Of a stretch of 64,000 bases of DNA, positions 38,100 through 48,392 are shown one piece after another. Source of the stretch: Planctomycetaceae bacterium. GTDB lineage: Bacteria; Planctomycetota; Planctomycetia; Planctomycetales; Planctomycetaceae. The position numbers and the translations under genes are program-made. The stretch covers positions 18,482 to 82,481 of the forward strand of contig PBOJ01000132.1 in NCBI GenBank assembly GCA_002724315.1. The letters are read 5' to 3'. Under the pieces are notes generated by a model, which had not been told where the DNA came from, did no database searches, and was given only the letters and a program-made list of their open reading frames with translations. The number at the start of each line of letters is the position of its first letter. The first letter of the stretch is position 1.

Positions 38100-40214
38100 C
38101 TATTCCTTGTCGTCTTCCTCGGCATCCGCTTCGGCGTCTTCGCCGGCATCCGCTTCGGCGTCTTCGCCGGCATCCGCTTCTGCGTCTTCGCCGGCATCCG
38201 CTTCGGCGTCTTCGCCGGCATCCGCTTCGGCGTCTTCGCCAGCATCCGCTTCGGCGTCTTCCTCGGCATCCGCTTCGGCGTCTTCTTCGGCATCCGCTTC
38301 GGCGTCTTCCTCGGCATCAGCTTCGGCGTCTGTCTCGGCATCTGCTTCGGCATCAGCTTCGGCGTCTGTCTCGGCATCCGCTTCGGCCTCTTCGTCGGCA
38401 TCCGACTCGCCGTCCTCGTCGGTCGGTTCGACGGGTTGGCCGTCGGCTCCAAGCTGGAACAGAGGTCCTGAACTGGTTCCGGTTCCGCCGCGGAGATCGA
38501 CCTTGGCGGCGGCCGAGGCGGCTTCGGCTTCTTCGGCTTCGCGGATCAATTGCTCCGGATCGATGTCGAGCCGTCTGGAGAGGCCAATTTTGCGTTCCTC
38601 GGTGTCAACGCGCAGGACGCGGACTTCGAGTTGTTCGCCGACCTGGACGATGTCCTCGGGATCTTCGACCTTGTAATCGGCAAGTTCGGAGATGTGGAGC
38701 AGTCCTTCGAGATTGTCCTCGAGTTTGACGAAGACTCCGAAATTGGTGACTTTTGTGACCTCGCCGTGGACGGTGTTGCCAGGGGCAAACCGCTTCGGGA
38801 TGTCGTTTTCCCAAGGATCCTCTTCAAGTTGCTTCAATCCGAGGGCAATCCGCCGCCGCTCCTCGTCGACGGTCAGGACCTGGCAGGTGATTTCGTCGCC
38901 TTTTTCCAGCAATTCGCTGGCGTGTCCGATCTTGCGAGTCCAGGACATGTCGCTGACGTGAAGGAGTCCATCGACGCCCTCTTCCAGTTCGATGAAAGCA
39001 CCGTAATTGGTGAGGTTGCGGACTTCGCCCTGCACGGTGGTTCCTGGCGGGTACTTGGCCGCGACATCGTCCCAGGGATTGGGAGTGGTTTGCTTCATGC
39101 CCAGGGAGATTTCTTTTTTCTCCTGGTTGATGCCCAGAACAACGACCTCCACCTCGTCACCGATATTGACCAGTTCGGTGGGGTGATTGATGCGCTTGGT
39201 CCAGGACATCTCGCTGATGTGGACGAGCCCTTCGATGCCGTCTTCGAGTTTGACGAATGCCCCGTAGGTCATGACGTTGACGACCTCGCCGGTCACGCGA
39301 GAATCGACGGGGAACTTGTCCTCGATGCCTTCCCAAGGGCTGGGGGTCTTTTGTTTGAGGCCGAGGGCAATTTTCTCTTTTTCACGGTCGATATTGAGGA
39401 TCATCACCTCAATTTCCTCGTCGATTTTGACCATGTCCGAGGGATGGTTGATCCGGGCCCAACTCATGTCGGTGATGTGAAGAAGCCCGTCGATCCCACC
39501 GAGATCGACGAAAGCGCCAAAGTCGGCGATGTTTTTGACGATGCCAGTCCGGAGGTGGCCCTCCGAGATCTCTAGCATCAGGGCCTCTTTCTTCTTGTTC
39601 CGTTCTTCCTCGATGAGTTTGCGGCGCGAGACAACGATGTTGCGTCGGGTCTCATCGATCTTGAGGATGACGCATTCGATGTCCTGCCCGACGAAGGCAC
39701 CGATGTCGTGCGGGCGACGGATGTCGACCTGGCTGGCGGGCAGGAAGACGTTCACGCCGATGTTGACGAGCAGGCCGCCCTTGATTTTGCGGAGGACCTC
39801 GCCGGTGACGATATCGCCTTCGGCGTGGTTTTCGATCACCTCTTCCCACTCGCGAATGCGGTCGGCTTTGCGTTTCGAGAGGATGATCAATCCGAATTCG
39901 TCTTCGATTTCTTCAAGCAGGACCGACACCTTGGACCCGGTTTCGGGGATGTCCACCTCGTCCCCTTCGCGAAACTCGTCGACGGGCACCATCCCCTCGC
40001 TCTTGTAACCGATGTCGATGAGGACATCGTCACCTTCGACCCGCAGTACCGTGCCTTCGATGATCGTGTTCAATTCGAAACTGTCGGATGCGGTGTTGTA
40101 GATCGCGTCGAGATTGCCGGCAGCCGAGTCGATTTCCTGGAGCGTGTCACCGAAGGCCTTTTCGAGGTCTTCGTCGGAGATACTGAACTCGCGAATGAGA
40201 TTGCGGTTGACCAT
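38100..40214 (-). CDS. rpsA: 30S ribosomal protein S1 with long acidic repeat tail
   Basis: A 704-residue S1 with six S1 RNA-binding domains between about residues 50 and 560 (e.g. GIVKNIADFGAFVDLGGIDG and GEVVNVMTYGAFVKLEDGIE). It helps mRNA bind to the ribosome. The last 90 residues are almost only Glu, Asp and Ala, in eight-residue units coded by a 24-bp tandem repeat. E. coli S1 is about 557 residues, so the tail is extra. There is no clear Shine-Dalgarno before ATG 40214, and the leader is about 175 nt, as in other rpsA genes whose translation is self-regulated. Confidence 0.95.
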   Translation of the reverse strand: MVNRNLIREFSISDEDLEKAFGDTLQEIDSAAGNLDAIYNTASDSFELNTIIEGTVLRVEGDDVLIDIGYKSEGMVPVDEFREGDEVDIPETGSKVSVLLEEIEDEFGLIILSKRKADRIREWEEVIENHAEGDIVTGEVLRKIKGGLLVNIGVNVFLPASQVDIRRPHDIGAFVGQDIECVILKIDETRRNIVVSRRKLIEEERNKKKEALMLEISEGHLRTGIVKNIADFGAFVDLGGIDGLLHITDMSWARINHPSDMVKIDEEIEVMILNIDREKEKIALGLKQKTPSPWEGIEDKFPVDSRVTGEVVNVMTYGAFVKLEDGIEGLVHISEMSWTKRINHPTELVNIGDEVEVVVLGINQEKKEISLGMKQTTPNPWDDVAAKYPPGTTVQGEVRNLTNYGAFIELEEGVDGLLHVSDMSWTRKIGHASELLEKGDEITCQVLTVDEERRRIALGLKQLEEDPWENDIPKRFAPGNTVHGEVTKVTNFGVFVKLEDNLEGLLHISELADYKVEDPEDIVQVGEQLEVRVLRVDTEERKIGLSRRLDIDPEQLIREAEEAEAASAAAKVDLRGGTGTSSGPLFQLGADGQPVEPTDEDGESDADEEAEADAETDAEADAEADAETDAEADAEEDAEADAEEDAEADAEEDAEADAGEDAEADAGEDAEADAGEDAEADAGEDAEADAGEDAEADAEEDDKE
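38109..38384 (-). repeat. 24-bp coding tandem repeat in rpsA
   Basis: Eleven or so units of 24 bp (one is 36 bp long) encode EADAEEDA and EADAGEDA. Five consecutive EADAGEDA units differ only by single synonymous changes. Some variation such as EADAETDA occurs at the 5' end of the array. The pattern suggests recent slippage or recombination, and copy number may vary between strains. Confidence 0.9.
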
Positions 40215-40388
40215 GGGGAGGGGTCCGTTCGTGGCCGAATGTGGCCGTTGAGGTCCAGCGGCGCGAGGCCCGCAGCAAAATGGTGCGGCGAGCGTTGCCA
40301 GAGAACTGAGTTGTCCGATCCGGTGAGGCAGGCACCACGCCCGCCGAGATCCACGCGAGATCGTGAAAAAAGTGTTGCGCAGAGCAGG

Positions 40389-40397
40389 ATTGTAGCA
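40389..40397 (-). promoter_or_regulatory. Putative extended -10 promoter of rpsA
   Basis: On the minus strand TGCTACAAT matches an extended -10. It would make a leader of about 165 nt for rpsA. No ideal -35 is seen. The leader region 40215-40388 holds no open frame of note. Confidence 0.4.
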
Positions 40398-40428
40398 CAG
40401 GCTGGCGGCAAGCGGCTAGTCCGGAGGT

Positions 40429-41586
40429 TCAGCCTGCCGAGCAGTATTCGGGCAGAGGTGAATCGCACAGGTGGGCACTTGTGGCCGGGTGAATGGCTGC
40501 GACGCGATCAAGAGCTTCGGTGACTTCCGACTGGCTGGTCAGGGAGACGAGGTCGATGTGTGTGGACCATGTCTCGCCGGGATCAAGTCTCATCAAACGC
40601 CCCTTGTCGCGTTCGAAATCTCGCGGGTTCGGGAGGTCGGTCGACGGTTCGATTCCCACCACGTAGCCGTCCGCGGTGGCGACGGTGTTTTTCCAGAGGG
40701 TGAAACAGGGAAGAGACGCGATGGGAAACTCGAGGGCGACACCGTGTCGGGCTTCCGCGTCGTGAAGCACAATCATCGCGAGGCCATCCGCATCTGCGGC
40801 GAGCTCGAGAAAATAGCACTGTTCGACATAACCGGCCTGGGGTGGGGCGAAAAGGTTCCAGTCGGCAATGTCGACGGCGGCATGGGCGTTTGTGGGGATG
40901 ACCCGGCGGGTGGGTGCTGCCAATCGACTGCCAGGTTCCAGCAACGGACTGCCAATATTCGTGTGGTAGAGGACCTCGAAGTCGGCCGTCGTGCCCGCGA
41001 GGTTTGTGACAGTGTCGAGAATGGTGAGACGGTTGGAGCCGGGGGTGGTGGAGACGGTTGAGTCGAGGCGAAGGCAAGGGCCAAACAACGCGGTTTCATC
41101 CACCTCACCACGTACCCACAGCCGTCCGTCGTCGGCAATGCCGCTTGTGACACGGTGGGCCGGCAGGTTGGCGATGCGACCGTGCAATGTCAGTGGACGG
41201 CCGTCTGCGGAGTCGGTCCCTGGTGGGCCGTGCCAGGCCAGCCCGCATCGGGCCAGGAGTTCTTGGAACCCGCCGAGCCAGCCGGCGCCGCCGGATTCAC
41301 CAGGGCGAACCAGGGAGGGGTGAACGGGGCGATTGACCGGGGAATCCCATCCCAGCAGCAGGTCGTCGCAACGGGCCTTCCAGAGGCCCATTCCACGTGT
41401 GGGAAGCACGGACACACACAGGCGTCCGTTGTCGATCTCGACCACGTCGATGCCATCCCCTGGGCCGCCCCGGATGGTCCATTTGTCGATCACCGAGACG
41501 GTGTCGTTCACCTGGTTCTCGATACGAAAAGAATCGAGCCAGATCCGCTGGTCGGCATCGGTCAGAACCGTTCCCTGGTCGTTCAT
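40429..41586 (-). CDS. DUF4432 family, aldose-epimerase-like protein
   Basis: A 385-residue cytoplasmic protein with a galactose-mutarotase-like beta-sandwich. Typical segments are [32 protein letters not shown] and [18 protein letters not shown]. Members of DUF4432 resemble aldose 1-epimerases and are thought to act on free sugars, but no activity is established for most. The putative catalytic histidine lies in YHTNIG. It is a single-gene unit with its own promoter, opposite to the GT2 gene. Confidence 0.85.
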   Translation of the reverse strand: MNDQGTVLTDADQRIWLDSFRIENQVNDTVSVIDKWTIRGGPGDGIDVVEIDNGRLCVSVLPTRGMGLWKARCDDLLLGWDSPVNRPVHPSLVRPGESGGAGWLGGFQELLARCGLAWHGPPGTDSADGRPLTLHGRIANLPAHRVTSGIADDGRLWVRGEVDETALFGPCLRLDSTVSTTPGSNRLTILDTVTNLAGTTADFEVLYHTNIGSPLLEPGSRLAAPTRRVIPTNAHAAVDIADWNLFAPPQAGYVEQCYFLELAADADGLAMIVLHDAEARHGVALEFPIASLPCFTLWKNTVATADGYVVGIEPSTDLPNPRDFERDKGRLMRLDPGETWSTHIDLVSLTSQSEVTEALDRVAAIHPATSAHLCDSPLPEYCSAG

Positions 41587-41631
41587 CGGGCTCGCTCCAT
41601 GTTTGCGTGCCGGTCGGGTGGAATTGCCGAC

Positions 41632-41660
41632 AGTCTAGCGGTGCCGAGGCATTGGTCCAA
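41632..41660 (-). promoter_or_regulatory. Putative promoter of the DUF4432 gene
   Basis: TTGGAC (41660-41655) and TAGACT (41637-41632) on the minus strand, 17 bp apart, with the gene start 46 bp downstream. Confidence 0.5.
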
Positions 41661-41814
41661 CCGGGAGCCGGGCGGGCTGAAGAAGTCAACATTTTGGTTC
41701 GTTGATGACGTAGAGTGTCGGAGGGGGACCGGGTCGCGATCGGAGAACTATCCGGCTCATTCGCCCTTGGAACTCGCGGTCTTCGTTGCCGCCAACTGGT
41801 GGAGAATTCCGATT

Positions 41815-42639
41815 GTGACCGACGCTGGCGAGTGGAAACCGTTCACGGAGCCCTGGTACAGGGCCCTGGAGACCCTGCTGGGCACCAACGCGTGCAAGCA
41901 GTTGGGTTTCTACGTGATCCCCGATGACACGATGCTGTCGGTCGTGATCCCCATCTACAACGAGGAAGAGACGTTGTGGGATCTGGTGGAACGCGTGAGA
42001 GCGGTTCCCATCCGCAAACAGCTGGTTCTGGTGGATGATTGCAGCAGCGACGGGACAGCCGGGGTCTTGGAGAAGATCGTTGACGAGTTGCGGGATGATG
42101 AGGATAACCAGGTCGTCGTGGAACGCCACTCGGTGAACCTCGGCAAAGGGGCCGCTTTGCGAAATGGTTTCACCAGGGCCACCGGAGACATCGTCCTGGT
42201 CCAGGATGCCGACCTGGAATATGACCCGTCGGAGTACCCGCGGTTGATCAGGCCGATCATCGAGGACTCCGCCGACGTGGTTTATGGGAGCCGGTTTCTG
42301 GGAGATCGGCCGCACCGCGTTCTCTATTTCTGGCACTACCTGGGCAACCGGTTTCTGACGACGTTGTCCAACTGCTTCACCAATCTGAACCTGACCGACA
42401 TGGAGACCTGTTACAAGGTGTTTCGTCGAGAAGTGATTGATGAGGTGGGGCCGTTGCTGCAGGAGGCGCGATTTGGGATCGAGCCGGAAATCACCGCCAG
42501 GATCGCCAGCCGACGGTTCCGGGTCTTCGAGATGTCGATCAGCTATTCGGGGCGTACGTACGAACAGGGCAAGAAGATCGGTTGGCGCGACGGCGTCGCA
42601 GCCATCTGGTGTATTGTTCGCTACGGTTTGACCGGCTGA
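41815..42639 (+). CDS. Glycosyltransferase family 2, DPM1/DPG synthase-like
   Basis: A 274-residue GT-A glycosyltransferase: [29 protein letters not shown], the DXD-like motif in [16 protein letters not shown], and [23 protein letters not shown]. It resembles enzymes that load a sugar onto polyprenyl phosphate but lacks C-terminal membrane segments. The GTG at 41815 is preferred over ATG 41932: a ggag lies 10 bp upstream, and the 39-residue N-terminal extension ([20 protein letters not shown]) is a known feature of planctomycetal relatives as far as I recall. A TAGAGT box lies at 41711-41716, and the rest of 41587-41814 is noncoding. Confidence 0.85.
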   Translation: MTDAGEWKPFTEPWYRALETLLGTNACKQLGFYVIPDDTMLSVVIPIYNEEETLWDLVERVRAVPIRKQLVLVDDCSSDGTAGVLEKIVDELRDDEDNQVVVERHSVNLGKGAALRNGFTRATGDIVLVQDADLEYDPSEYPRLIRPIIEDSADVVYGSRFLGDRPHRVLYFWHYLGNRFLTTLSNCFTNLNLTDMETCYKVFRREVIDEVGPLLQEARFGIEPEITARIASRRFRVFEMSISYSGRTYEQGKKIGWRDGVAAIWCIVRYGLTG

Positions 42640-42721
42640 CGGGCCGATTGTCAGCAGGTGGGCCAACGTGTAGGCTTCAGCCTCCAGACGACTTTTGAGC
42701 CTCCGGCAGGCAGAGCTAACG

Positions 42722-44833
42722 ATGGGCGACCAGCCACCGCCGCAATCTCACCCGTCCCCCGAGTCCCGGTCCAGCGAGGAACGGGATTCGTCGCAGGTGG
42801 GCTCGGACGGGACCCGGAGTGAGGAGTCGCCTGCGGAGGGCTCTCGGCCTCCGGGATTGCGAGAAAGCCGCCCGCGACGGAACGACGATGAACAGCCTCG
42901 CCGACCTGGGGCCGGAGCCCCCTGGTTTGTGTTGCTGATCTTGCTGGGAATGCTCGCGCTGTGGTCCTGGCAACGGTCGCCGTCCAATCACGGCCACACG
43001 ATCAGTTACAGCCAACTCCTTGATGAACTCGATGACAAGAACCTGGAATCGGTTCGGTTTCATGGTGAGATCGTGACCGGGGAGTTCCGGGGGATACCGG
43101 GTTCTTCCGAGGAGCTCAAGACACAGTACACCGGTGCAAGTGACCTGCGGTTCAACACCGTGCTGCCATCTGTGGGAGTTCGCGATGCCGCGTTGCTGTC
43201 GCGTTTGCGGGCGCAAGGGGTACAAGTGACGGCGGACCGTACCGCGGTGGGGATGGGCACCCAGATGGCCGTATGGCTGCTGATTCCCCTGGTCTTCATT
43301 TTCGGGTTCTGGTTCCTGATGAGACGATCGGGTGACGGGATGGGTGGCGGAATGCTGGGGAATTTTGCCAAGAGTCCAGCCAGGAGATTCGAGCCGTCGT
43401 CGCAAACGACAACCTTCAGCGACGTGGCTGCCATGGAACAGGCAAAGGCAGAGTTGCAGGAGGTTGTGGCGTTCCTGAAGGACCCCGAACGGTTCCGCAA
43501 ACTGGGGGCCGAGATTCCGCGAGGCGTGTTGTTGAAGGGGCCGCCGGGTACCGGCAAGACGCTGTTGTCACGGGCCACTGCCGGCGAGGCCGGAGTTCCG
43601 TTCTTTTCGATCAACGGGTCCGAGTTCATCCAGATGTTCGTCGGTGTCGGGGCCGGGCGGGTGCGGGATCTGTTTCGAAATGCAAGAGATCAGTCCCCTT
43701 GCATCGTTTTCATCGATGAGATCGATGCGGTCGGCCGGATGCGGGGAGCAGGCTTTGGAGGCGGCCATGACGAGCGGGAACAGACGCTGAACCAGATTCT
43801 CAGTGAAATGGACGGCTTCGACCGTTCCAATTCGGTGATCGTGTTGGCGGCAACCAACCGTCCGGATGTTCTTGACGAGGCGTTGCTGAGACCGGGACGG
43901 TTCGATCGCCACATTACGATCGATCGGCCTGTGAAAGACGGCCGGGAAGCGATCCTGAAGGTCCATTGTCGCAGGGTGCCATTGTCCGATGATGTCGACC
44001 TGGAGAGCGTGGCTGCCGCGACGATCGGTTTCTCCGGGGCTGCGCTCAAGAACCTTGTCAACGAGGCGGCTTTGAGCGCAGCTCGGGCAGGGAGGAAGCG
44101 GGTGACGGGCGAAGATTTCGATTTCGCCCATGACCGAGTGTTGATGGGGCCCCGCCGCGAGGAAGTGTTGAGCGATTCCGAGCGGAAACGGACGGCCTAC
44201 CACGAGGCCGGTCATGCGCTGCTGGCCTGGCAAATGCCCGAAGTGGATTCGGTGCACAAGGTGACCGTGATTCCTCGTGGACCCGCACTGGGCGTGACTC
44301 AGTTGCTGCCCGAAGAGGAGGTGTATCACCTCGGTGAGAGTCGGTTGCATGCTCAGCTGGTAATGATGCTGGGGGGGCGGACCGCGGAAAAACTCGTTTT
44401 CGATGAATACGGTGCCGGGGCCGAAGATGATCTTCATCGGGCCACGTCGATTGCTCGGAGGATGGTCGGTCACTGGGGGATGAGTGAACGCGTGGGGCCC
44501 GTTGCATTCCGGCATGCCGCAGATCAGCCGTTCCTGGGGAAGGAGTACCGTGAACAGCGGGAGTTCAGCGAAGAGACGGCCCACGTGATCGACCAGGAAG
44601 TACAGCGATTCCTCGAAGCCGCATCGAAACGTGCGTTTGACATGCTTCAGCGGTCTCGAGATCAACTGGACCTGCTGGCCGACTCGTTGTCCGAACGCGA
44701 GGAACTTGGCCGCAAGGACCTGGTGGAACTGCTGGGGCCCGCCGCCGGCTCCGAAAGTGTTGCAAGTGAAGAGGTTGTGGCTCCGGGCGTCGAAGCAACC
44801 GATGATGATGACTCTGAAGTTGACAGAGATTGA
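42722..44833 (+). CDS. ftsH: ATP-dependent zinc metalloprotease FtsH
   Basis: A 703-residue membrane AAA+ protease. After a disordered charged N terminus of about 65 residues come two membrane segments ([16 protein letters not shown] and [18 protein letters not shown]) around a small periplasmic domain. The AAA module has Walker A GPPGTGKT, Walker [26 protein letters not shown], and the protease domain has the zinc motif HEAGH ([13 protein letters not shown]) with the distal Asp in [16 protein letters not shown]. It degrades misfolded membrane proteins and, in several bacteria, LpxC, which also lies in this window. ATG 42722 is preferred to the TTG at 42695. Confidence 0.95.
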   Translation: MGDQPPPQSHPSPESRSSEERDSSQVGSDGTRSEESPAEGSRPPGLRESRPRRNDDEQPRRPGAGAPWFVLLILLGMLALWSWQRSPSNHGHTISYSQLLDELDDKNLESVRFHGEIVTGEFRGIPGSSEELKTQYTGASDLRFNTVLPSVGVRDAALLSRLRAQGVQVTADRTAVGMGTQMAVWLLIPLVFIFGFWFLMRRSGDGMGGGMLGNFAKSPARRFEPSSQTTTFSDVAAMEQAKAELQEVVAFLKDPERFRKLGAEIPRGVLLKGPPGTGKTLLSRATAGEAGVPFFSINGSEFIQMFVGVGAGRVRDLFRNARDQSPCIVFIDEIDAVGRMRGAGFGGGHDEREQTLNQILSEMDGFDRSNSVIVLAATNRPDVLDEALLRPGRFDRHITIDRPVKDGREAILKVHCRRVPLSDDVDLESVAAATIGFSGAALKNLVNEAALSAARAGRKRVTGEDFDFAHDRVLMGPRREEVLSDSERKRTAYHEAGHALLAWQMPEVDSVHKVTVIPRGPALGVTQLLPEEEVYHLGESRLHAQLVMMLGGRTAEKLVFDEYGAGAEDDLHRATSIARRMVGHWGMSERVGPVAFRHAADQPFLGKEYREQREFSEETAHVIDQEVQRFLEAASKRAFDMLQRSRDQLDLLADSLSEREELGRKDLVELLGPAAGSESVASEEVVAPGVEATDDDDSEVDRD

Positions 44834-44858
44834 CCCGGTTGGCTGCGTGAGCTAGACT
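44830..44858 (+). promoter_or_regulatory. Putative promoter of the DEAD-box helicase gene
   Basis: TTGACC (44830-44835, overlapping the ftsH stop) and TAGACT (44853-44858) are 17 bp apart. Leader length would be about 205 nt to the GTG at 45070, long enough for post-transcriptional control such as the cold-shock type seen for other RNA helicase genes, although no element is recognised in it. Confidence 0.55.
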
Positions 44859-45069
44859 TCCGACAGTACGCCCGGCCAAGGGCCCGCTGTAGAGCTTGGA
44901 TCCGACCGCCGTCTGAACAAGAGAGACGAGCTGGTCGCTTGGCGTCGACAAACAGGCGACGCCTCCTGGTAGTGACAAGCGGAGATCGCCCCGGCCGATC
45001 GGTGGCGAGTCGACATGATGCAGTCAGGAACAAGACGGAAAGAACGAGTTATTCGAGAGAGCAGGACAA

Positions 45070-46296
45070 GTGAACGACCAAGACAACACGGCCGCGACGG
45101 ACACCTCCGGCGGCAAAGAGGCTGAGGCAGTTACGTTTTCCGATCTGGGGCTGGGTGAGAGCTCACTGCGTGCGTTGGATCACGTGGGATTCGAGAATCC
45201 CAGTCCCATTCAGCGGTCCTTCATTCCCAAGGCACTCACCGGTCGAGACTGTACCGGGCAGGCCCATACCGGCACCGGCAAGACGGCTGCGTTCGTATTG
45301 CCCATCTTGGAAGCAATCGATCACGATCTGGGCGTCACCCAGGCGCTGGTCCTGGCTCCCACTCGTGAATTGGCCGACCAGGTCAAATGCGAGGCCGAAA
45401 GACTGGCATACACCTCGCCGATCCGAGTTGCCTGTTTCGTCGGCCAACGGGACATGGATCGCCAGATCCGACAGCTTGAACGCGGGGTCCAGGTGGCCGT
45501 GGGCACTCCCGGTCGAGTCAAGGATCTCAATAACCGTGGTCACCTGATTTTCGACAACCTCCGCGTCGTGGTTCTTGATGAAGCGGACCGGATGCTCGAC
45601 ATCGGGTTTGAGCCCGAGATCCGTGACATACTGCGACGGTGTCCGAACAATCGGCAAACCCTGCTGCTCTCGGCCACATTGCCTCCCTCGGTGGAGCGAT
45701 TGGCCAAGAAGTACATGAGCAACCCCGACCGTGTCGATCTCTCCGGCGACGCGGTGGCGGTGGATTCGATCGACCAGTTTTTCTGCACCGTGGATCCCGA
45801 TCGGAAGTTTGGGCTACTCGTCAGACTGCTCAGCGAGCAGAAACCCACACAGGTGATTGTCTTCACCCGGACAAAGCGAGGGGCCGACTCACTGTATCGT
45901 CGTTTTTCCGGCGGACTGTCGAACGTTGGTGTGATGCACGGTGACCTTCCGCAATCCAAGCGTGAACGGGCACTGAAACGTTTTCGGGAGGGGCAGATCA
46001 GGTTGCTGATCGCCACCGACGTCGCTGGTCGCGGCATTGATGTCAGTACGATTTCGCACATCGTCAACTACGACATTCCCGAATACCACGACGACTACAT
46101 CCATCGGATTGGAAGAACGGGACGGATGACGTCGGATGCGAAAGGGCAGGCATTCACCTTCGTGACTCGTGAGCAGGGTGACGAACTGACGCGAATTGAG
46201 ATTCGCGTGAACAAGGAACTTACCGAATACACCGTGCCGGAATATGAGGCATACCGCCAGCGGTCACCGCGACCGACGGTCAACACAGTGGCCTAG
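45070..46296 (+). CDS. DEAD-box ATP-dependent RNA helicase
   Basis: A 408-residue helicase core with motif Q (FENPSPIQRSFIP), motif I AHTGTGKT, Ia PTRELADQ, II LDEADRML, III SATLPPS, V ATDVAGRGIDVS and VI HRIGRTGR. It unwinds RNA and probably helps ribosome assembly or decay of structured RNA. No auxiliary C-terminal domain follows, so it is a minimal RhlE-like type. The start is GTG, with a purine-rich gagagcagga upstream. Its stop codon forms a CTAG palindrome with the convergent hydrolase stop. Confidence 0.92.
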   Translation: MNDQDNTAATDTSGGKEAEAVTFSDLGLGESSLRALDHVGFENPSPIQRSFIPKALTGRDCTGQAHTGTGKTAAFVLPILEAIDHDLGVTQALVLAPTRELADQVKCEAERLAYTSPIRVACFVGQRDMDRQIRQLERGVQVAVGTPGRVKDLNNRGHLIFDNLRVVVLDEADRMLDIGFEPEIRDILRRCPNNRQTLLLSATLPPSVERLAKKYMSNPDRVDLSGDAVAVDSIDQFFCTVDPDRKFGLLVRLLSEQKPTQVIVFTRTKRGADSLYRRFSGGLSNVGVMHGDLPQSKRERALKRFREGQIRLLIATDVAGRGIDVSTISHIVNYDIPEYHDDYIHRIGRTGRMTSDAKGQAFTFVTREQGDELTRIEIRVNKELTEYTVPEYEAYRQRSPRPTVNTVA

Positions 46297-47210
46297 GTGT
46301 TCGGTGAGAGGCGAAGGGGGAAGTCTGCCAGGAACTGGCGGATCCCGGTGAGGACCTCGTCGGGCGCGTCCTCGAACAGGAAATGTCCGGCGTCGGGGAA
46401 GCTGAGTGTTCGGGCGGATGGGAATCGCTCTTGGAACTCCTCAAGGAATTCCAGGGTGAAACACCAGTCACGCTCGCCCCAGGTGAGCAGCATCGGATGG
46501 TTGGCGAACTGGGCAAGGCCTTGTTCGGTGTCGACAAGCGTCTGGTAACTGGGGTGTCCCGGACGCATCGGGATGTCCTTGACAAAACGATGGACGGCCA
46601 CGCGGTTGGCCCAGTTGTCGTACGGGGCCAGGTATCCCGCTCGTGCCGACGACGACAGTCGGTCCGGGTGAGCGACAGCCATTCGCATCGCGGCTCGTGA
46701 GAACAGGTTGAGTCCTCGGACACAGAGGGCTCCCAGCAGGGGGGTCCGGCACACTGCGATTCGCAACGGCAGTCGCTTTGATCGAAATGCGGAAGTGTTG
46801 GCGAGGATGAATCGGGAGAAATGTTCGGGGCGACGACGGGCAGCAGTCATGCCGATGGCACCACCCCAGTCATGGCCACAAAGCGTGATGTGTTCGAGTT
46901 CGAGACGGTCGATCAACGTGACAAGGTTGGTGGCATGTTGGTCGAGCCGGTAACAGTAATCGGCGGGTTTGTCCGAGAACCCACACCCGATGTGATCGAC
47001 CGCGATCACACGATGGTCGGTGGACAGTTCGCGGATATAGGCTCTCCACGCGAAACTCCAGGTGGGGTTGCCGTGTACCATCAGAATTGTGGGGCCTGAA
47101 CCCTCGTCGATGTAGTGGTAGCCGATTCCCTCGAGGTCGAGTCGGTGCGAGTCAAAAGGGAACTCGTCAGCGAAACCGGAACGGAGGTTCTGTTCGACCG
47201 AGTCAGACAC
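46293..47210 (-). CDS. Alpha/beta hydrolase, OleB/haloalkane dehalogenase-like
   Basis: A 305-residue alpha/beta hydrolase. The nucleophile is aspartate (GHDWGGAIGM), as in haloalkane dehalogenases and the beta-lactone decarboxylase OleB, and not serine. HGNPTWSFAWR provides the oxyanion region and the catalytic histidine is in DAGHFLFED. The region DHIGCGFSDKP and PYDNWANRVAVHRFVKDIP look most like OleB. No oleA, oleC or oleD is in the window, so its role is open. The start overlaps the bioF stop by 8 bp, indicating cotranscription with bioF and trxB. Confidence 0.85.
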   Translation of the reverse strand: MSDSVEQNLRSGFADEFPFDSHRLDLEGIGYHYIDEGSGPTILMVHGNPTWSFAWRAYIRELSTDHRVIAVDHIGCGFSDKPADYCYRLDQHATNLVTLIDRLELEHITLCGHDWGGAIGMTAARRRPEHFSRFILANTSAFRSKRLPLRIAVCRTPLLGALCVRGLNLFSRAAMRMAVAHPDRLSSSARAGYLAPYDNWANRVAVHRFVKDIPMRPGHPSYQTLVDTEQGLAQFANHPMLLTWGERDWCFTLEFLEEFQERFPSARTLSFPDAGHFLFEDAPDEVLTGIRQFLADFPLRLSPNT

Positions 47211-48375
47211 GCGCCCGGGCCTCCATGGGGATCACCGAAGAAATCGCCTCGGCCAGCCGGTCTATGTCCTCTTGAGAATGGAGAGCAGAGAGGCTGACAC
47301 GCAGCCTCGCGGTACCCTGGGGCACGGTGGGTGGCCGGATGGCGGGGACAAAAAAGCCAAGTTTGGACAGGGCCGCGGAAGTGTCGACCGCTGCGGAGGC
47401 TTCTGAGAGGAGCACTGGGATGATTGGTCCGGGGCCTGGTGGGACCGGCAGTCCAAGCCGTGAGAGGTGAGCACGAAAACTGTCGGCGAGTTCCGCGAGA
47501 TGAACTCGACGTTGAGGGGCCTCGGTGATCAGGCGAAGACCAGTGGACGCGGCAGCACAGGTTGCCGGCGGCAGAGCCGTTGAGAAGACCTGGGGTCGGG
47601 CATGGTGCCAGAGATGATCGATGAAAGCGGTGGTGCCGACGGCAAAGCCTCCCGCAGCACCCACCGCCTTGCTGAGAGTCCCAATCCGCAACGTCACTCT
47701 CTCTTCCACATCGAGCAGTTCACTGGTGCCTCGGCCGGATGCTCCCAGGGTGCCCGTTGCATGCGCCTCGTCGACAAGCACCATCGCATCGTGGGTGTCC
47801 GCAAGGTCACAAAGTGCATCGAGAGGGGCGAGGAGACCGTCCATACTGAACAGTCCATCGGTGACGATCAGTCGTCTTGGTGCGGACGCAGCCTGTGCGA
47901 GTTGATCCGCGAGATCGTCCAGTCGGTCCCGCTGGTAGATCTGCACACGCGCGCCACTGAGCCGGCAGCCGTCGATCAAGCTGGCGTGATTGTCCCGGTC
48001 ACTGAAAATGACATCGTCACGTGTGACGAGTGCGGCTACGGTGCCAAGGTTGGCAGCGAAGCCGGACGGGAACAGCAACGCAGCCGGAGTATTCTCAAAA
48101 GCTGCGACGTCTCGTTCGAGTTGGCAATATTGTGGCGAACGGCCCGAGACCAGCGGGCTCGCTCCAGCCCCGGCTGGGGCACCCGCAGCGGCGTCGGCCA
48201 GACGGGAGTCACGGGCCAGTCCGAGGTAGTCGTTTGTGGAGAAATCGATCAGGTCCCGGCCGTCGATCCTGCTGCGGCCGTTGCCCAGCGGTTCGACGAG
48301 GCGGCGCGGCCGGGTGAGGTGTCTCTGCTGGAGGTGCTCCAGGCCGTCGGTCAGCCACGCCGGCTCGAGGTGCAT
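47203..48375 (-). CDS. bioF: 8-amino-7-oxononanoate synthase-like aminotransferase BioF
   Basis: A 390-residue PLP enzyme of the alpha-oxoamine synthase family. The PLP lysine lies in GTLSKAVGAAGGF, the aspartate in VLVDEAHATGTLG, and the family end RPPTVPQGTARLRVSLSA is typical of BioF. It would join pimeloyl thioester and alanine in biotin synthesis. No bioA, bioB or bioD is nearby, so an alternative acyl-CoA/amino acid pair is possible. The ATG at 48375 is preferred; the frame extends to 48420 into trxB. It lies 17 bp after trxB. Confidence 0.85.
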   Translation of the reverse strand: MHLEPAWLTDGLEHLQQRHLTRPRRLVEPLGNGRSRIDGRDLIDFSTNDYLGLARDSRLADAAAGAPAGAGASPLVSGRSPQYCQLERDVAAFENTPAALLFPSGFAANLGTVAALVTRDDVIFSDRDNHASLIDGCRLSGARVQIYQRDRLDDLADQLAQAASAPRRLIVTDGLFSMDGLLAPLDALCDLADTHDAMVLVDEAHATGTLGASGRGTSELLDVEERVTLRIGTLSKAVGAAGGFAVGTTAFIDHLWHHARPQVFSTALPPATCAAASTGLRLITEAPQRRVHLAELADSFRAHLSRLGLPVPPGPGPIIPVLLSEASAAVDTSAALSKLGFFVPAIRPPTVPQGTARLRVSLSALHSQEDIDRLAEAISSVIPMEARARV

Positions 48376-48392
48376 GCGGTCGGGTTCCAGGT

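Noticed and set aside
38109..38384. A CRISPR-like array
   Set aside because: The repeats are directly adjacent without unique spacers and lie in frame in rpsA.
37924..38676. Ser/Ala-rich and Arg/Leu-rich repeat proteins on the strand opposite to rpsA
   Set aside because: They are mirror readings of the 24-bp repeat coding for the acidic S1 tail. S1 has strong homology and the reverse frames do not.
47203..48375. A biotin operon around bioF
   Set aside because: No bioA, bioB, bioC, bioD or bioH-type serine hydrolase is beside it; the adjacent hydrolase has an Asp nucleophile.
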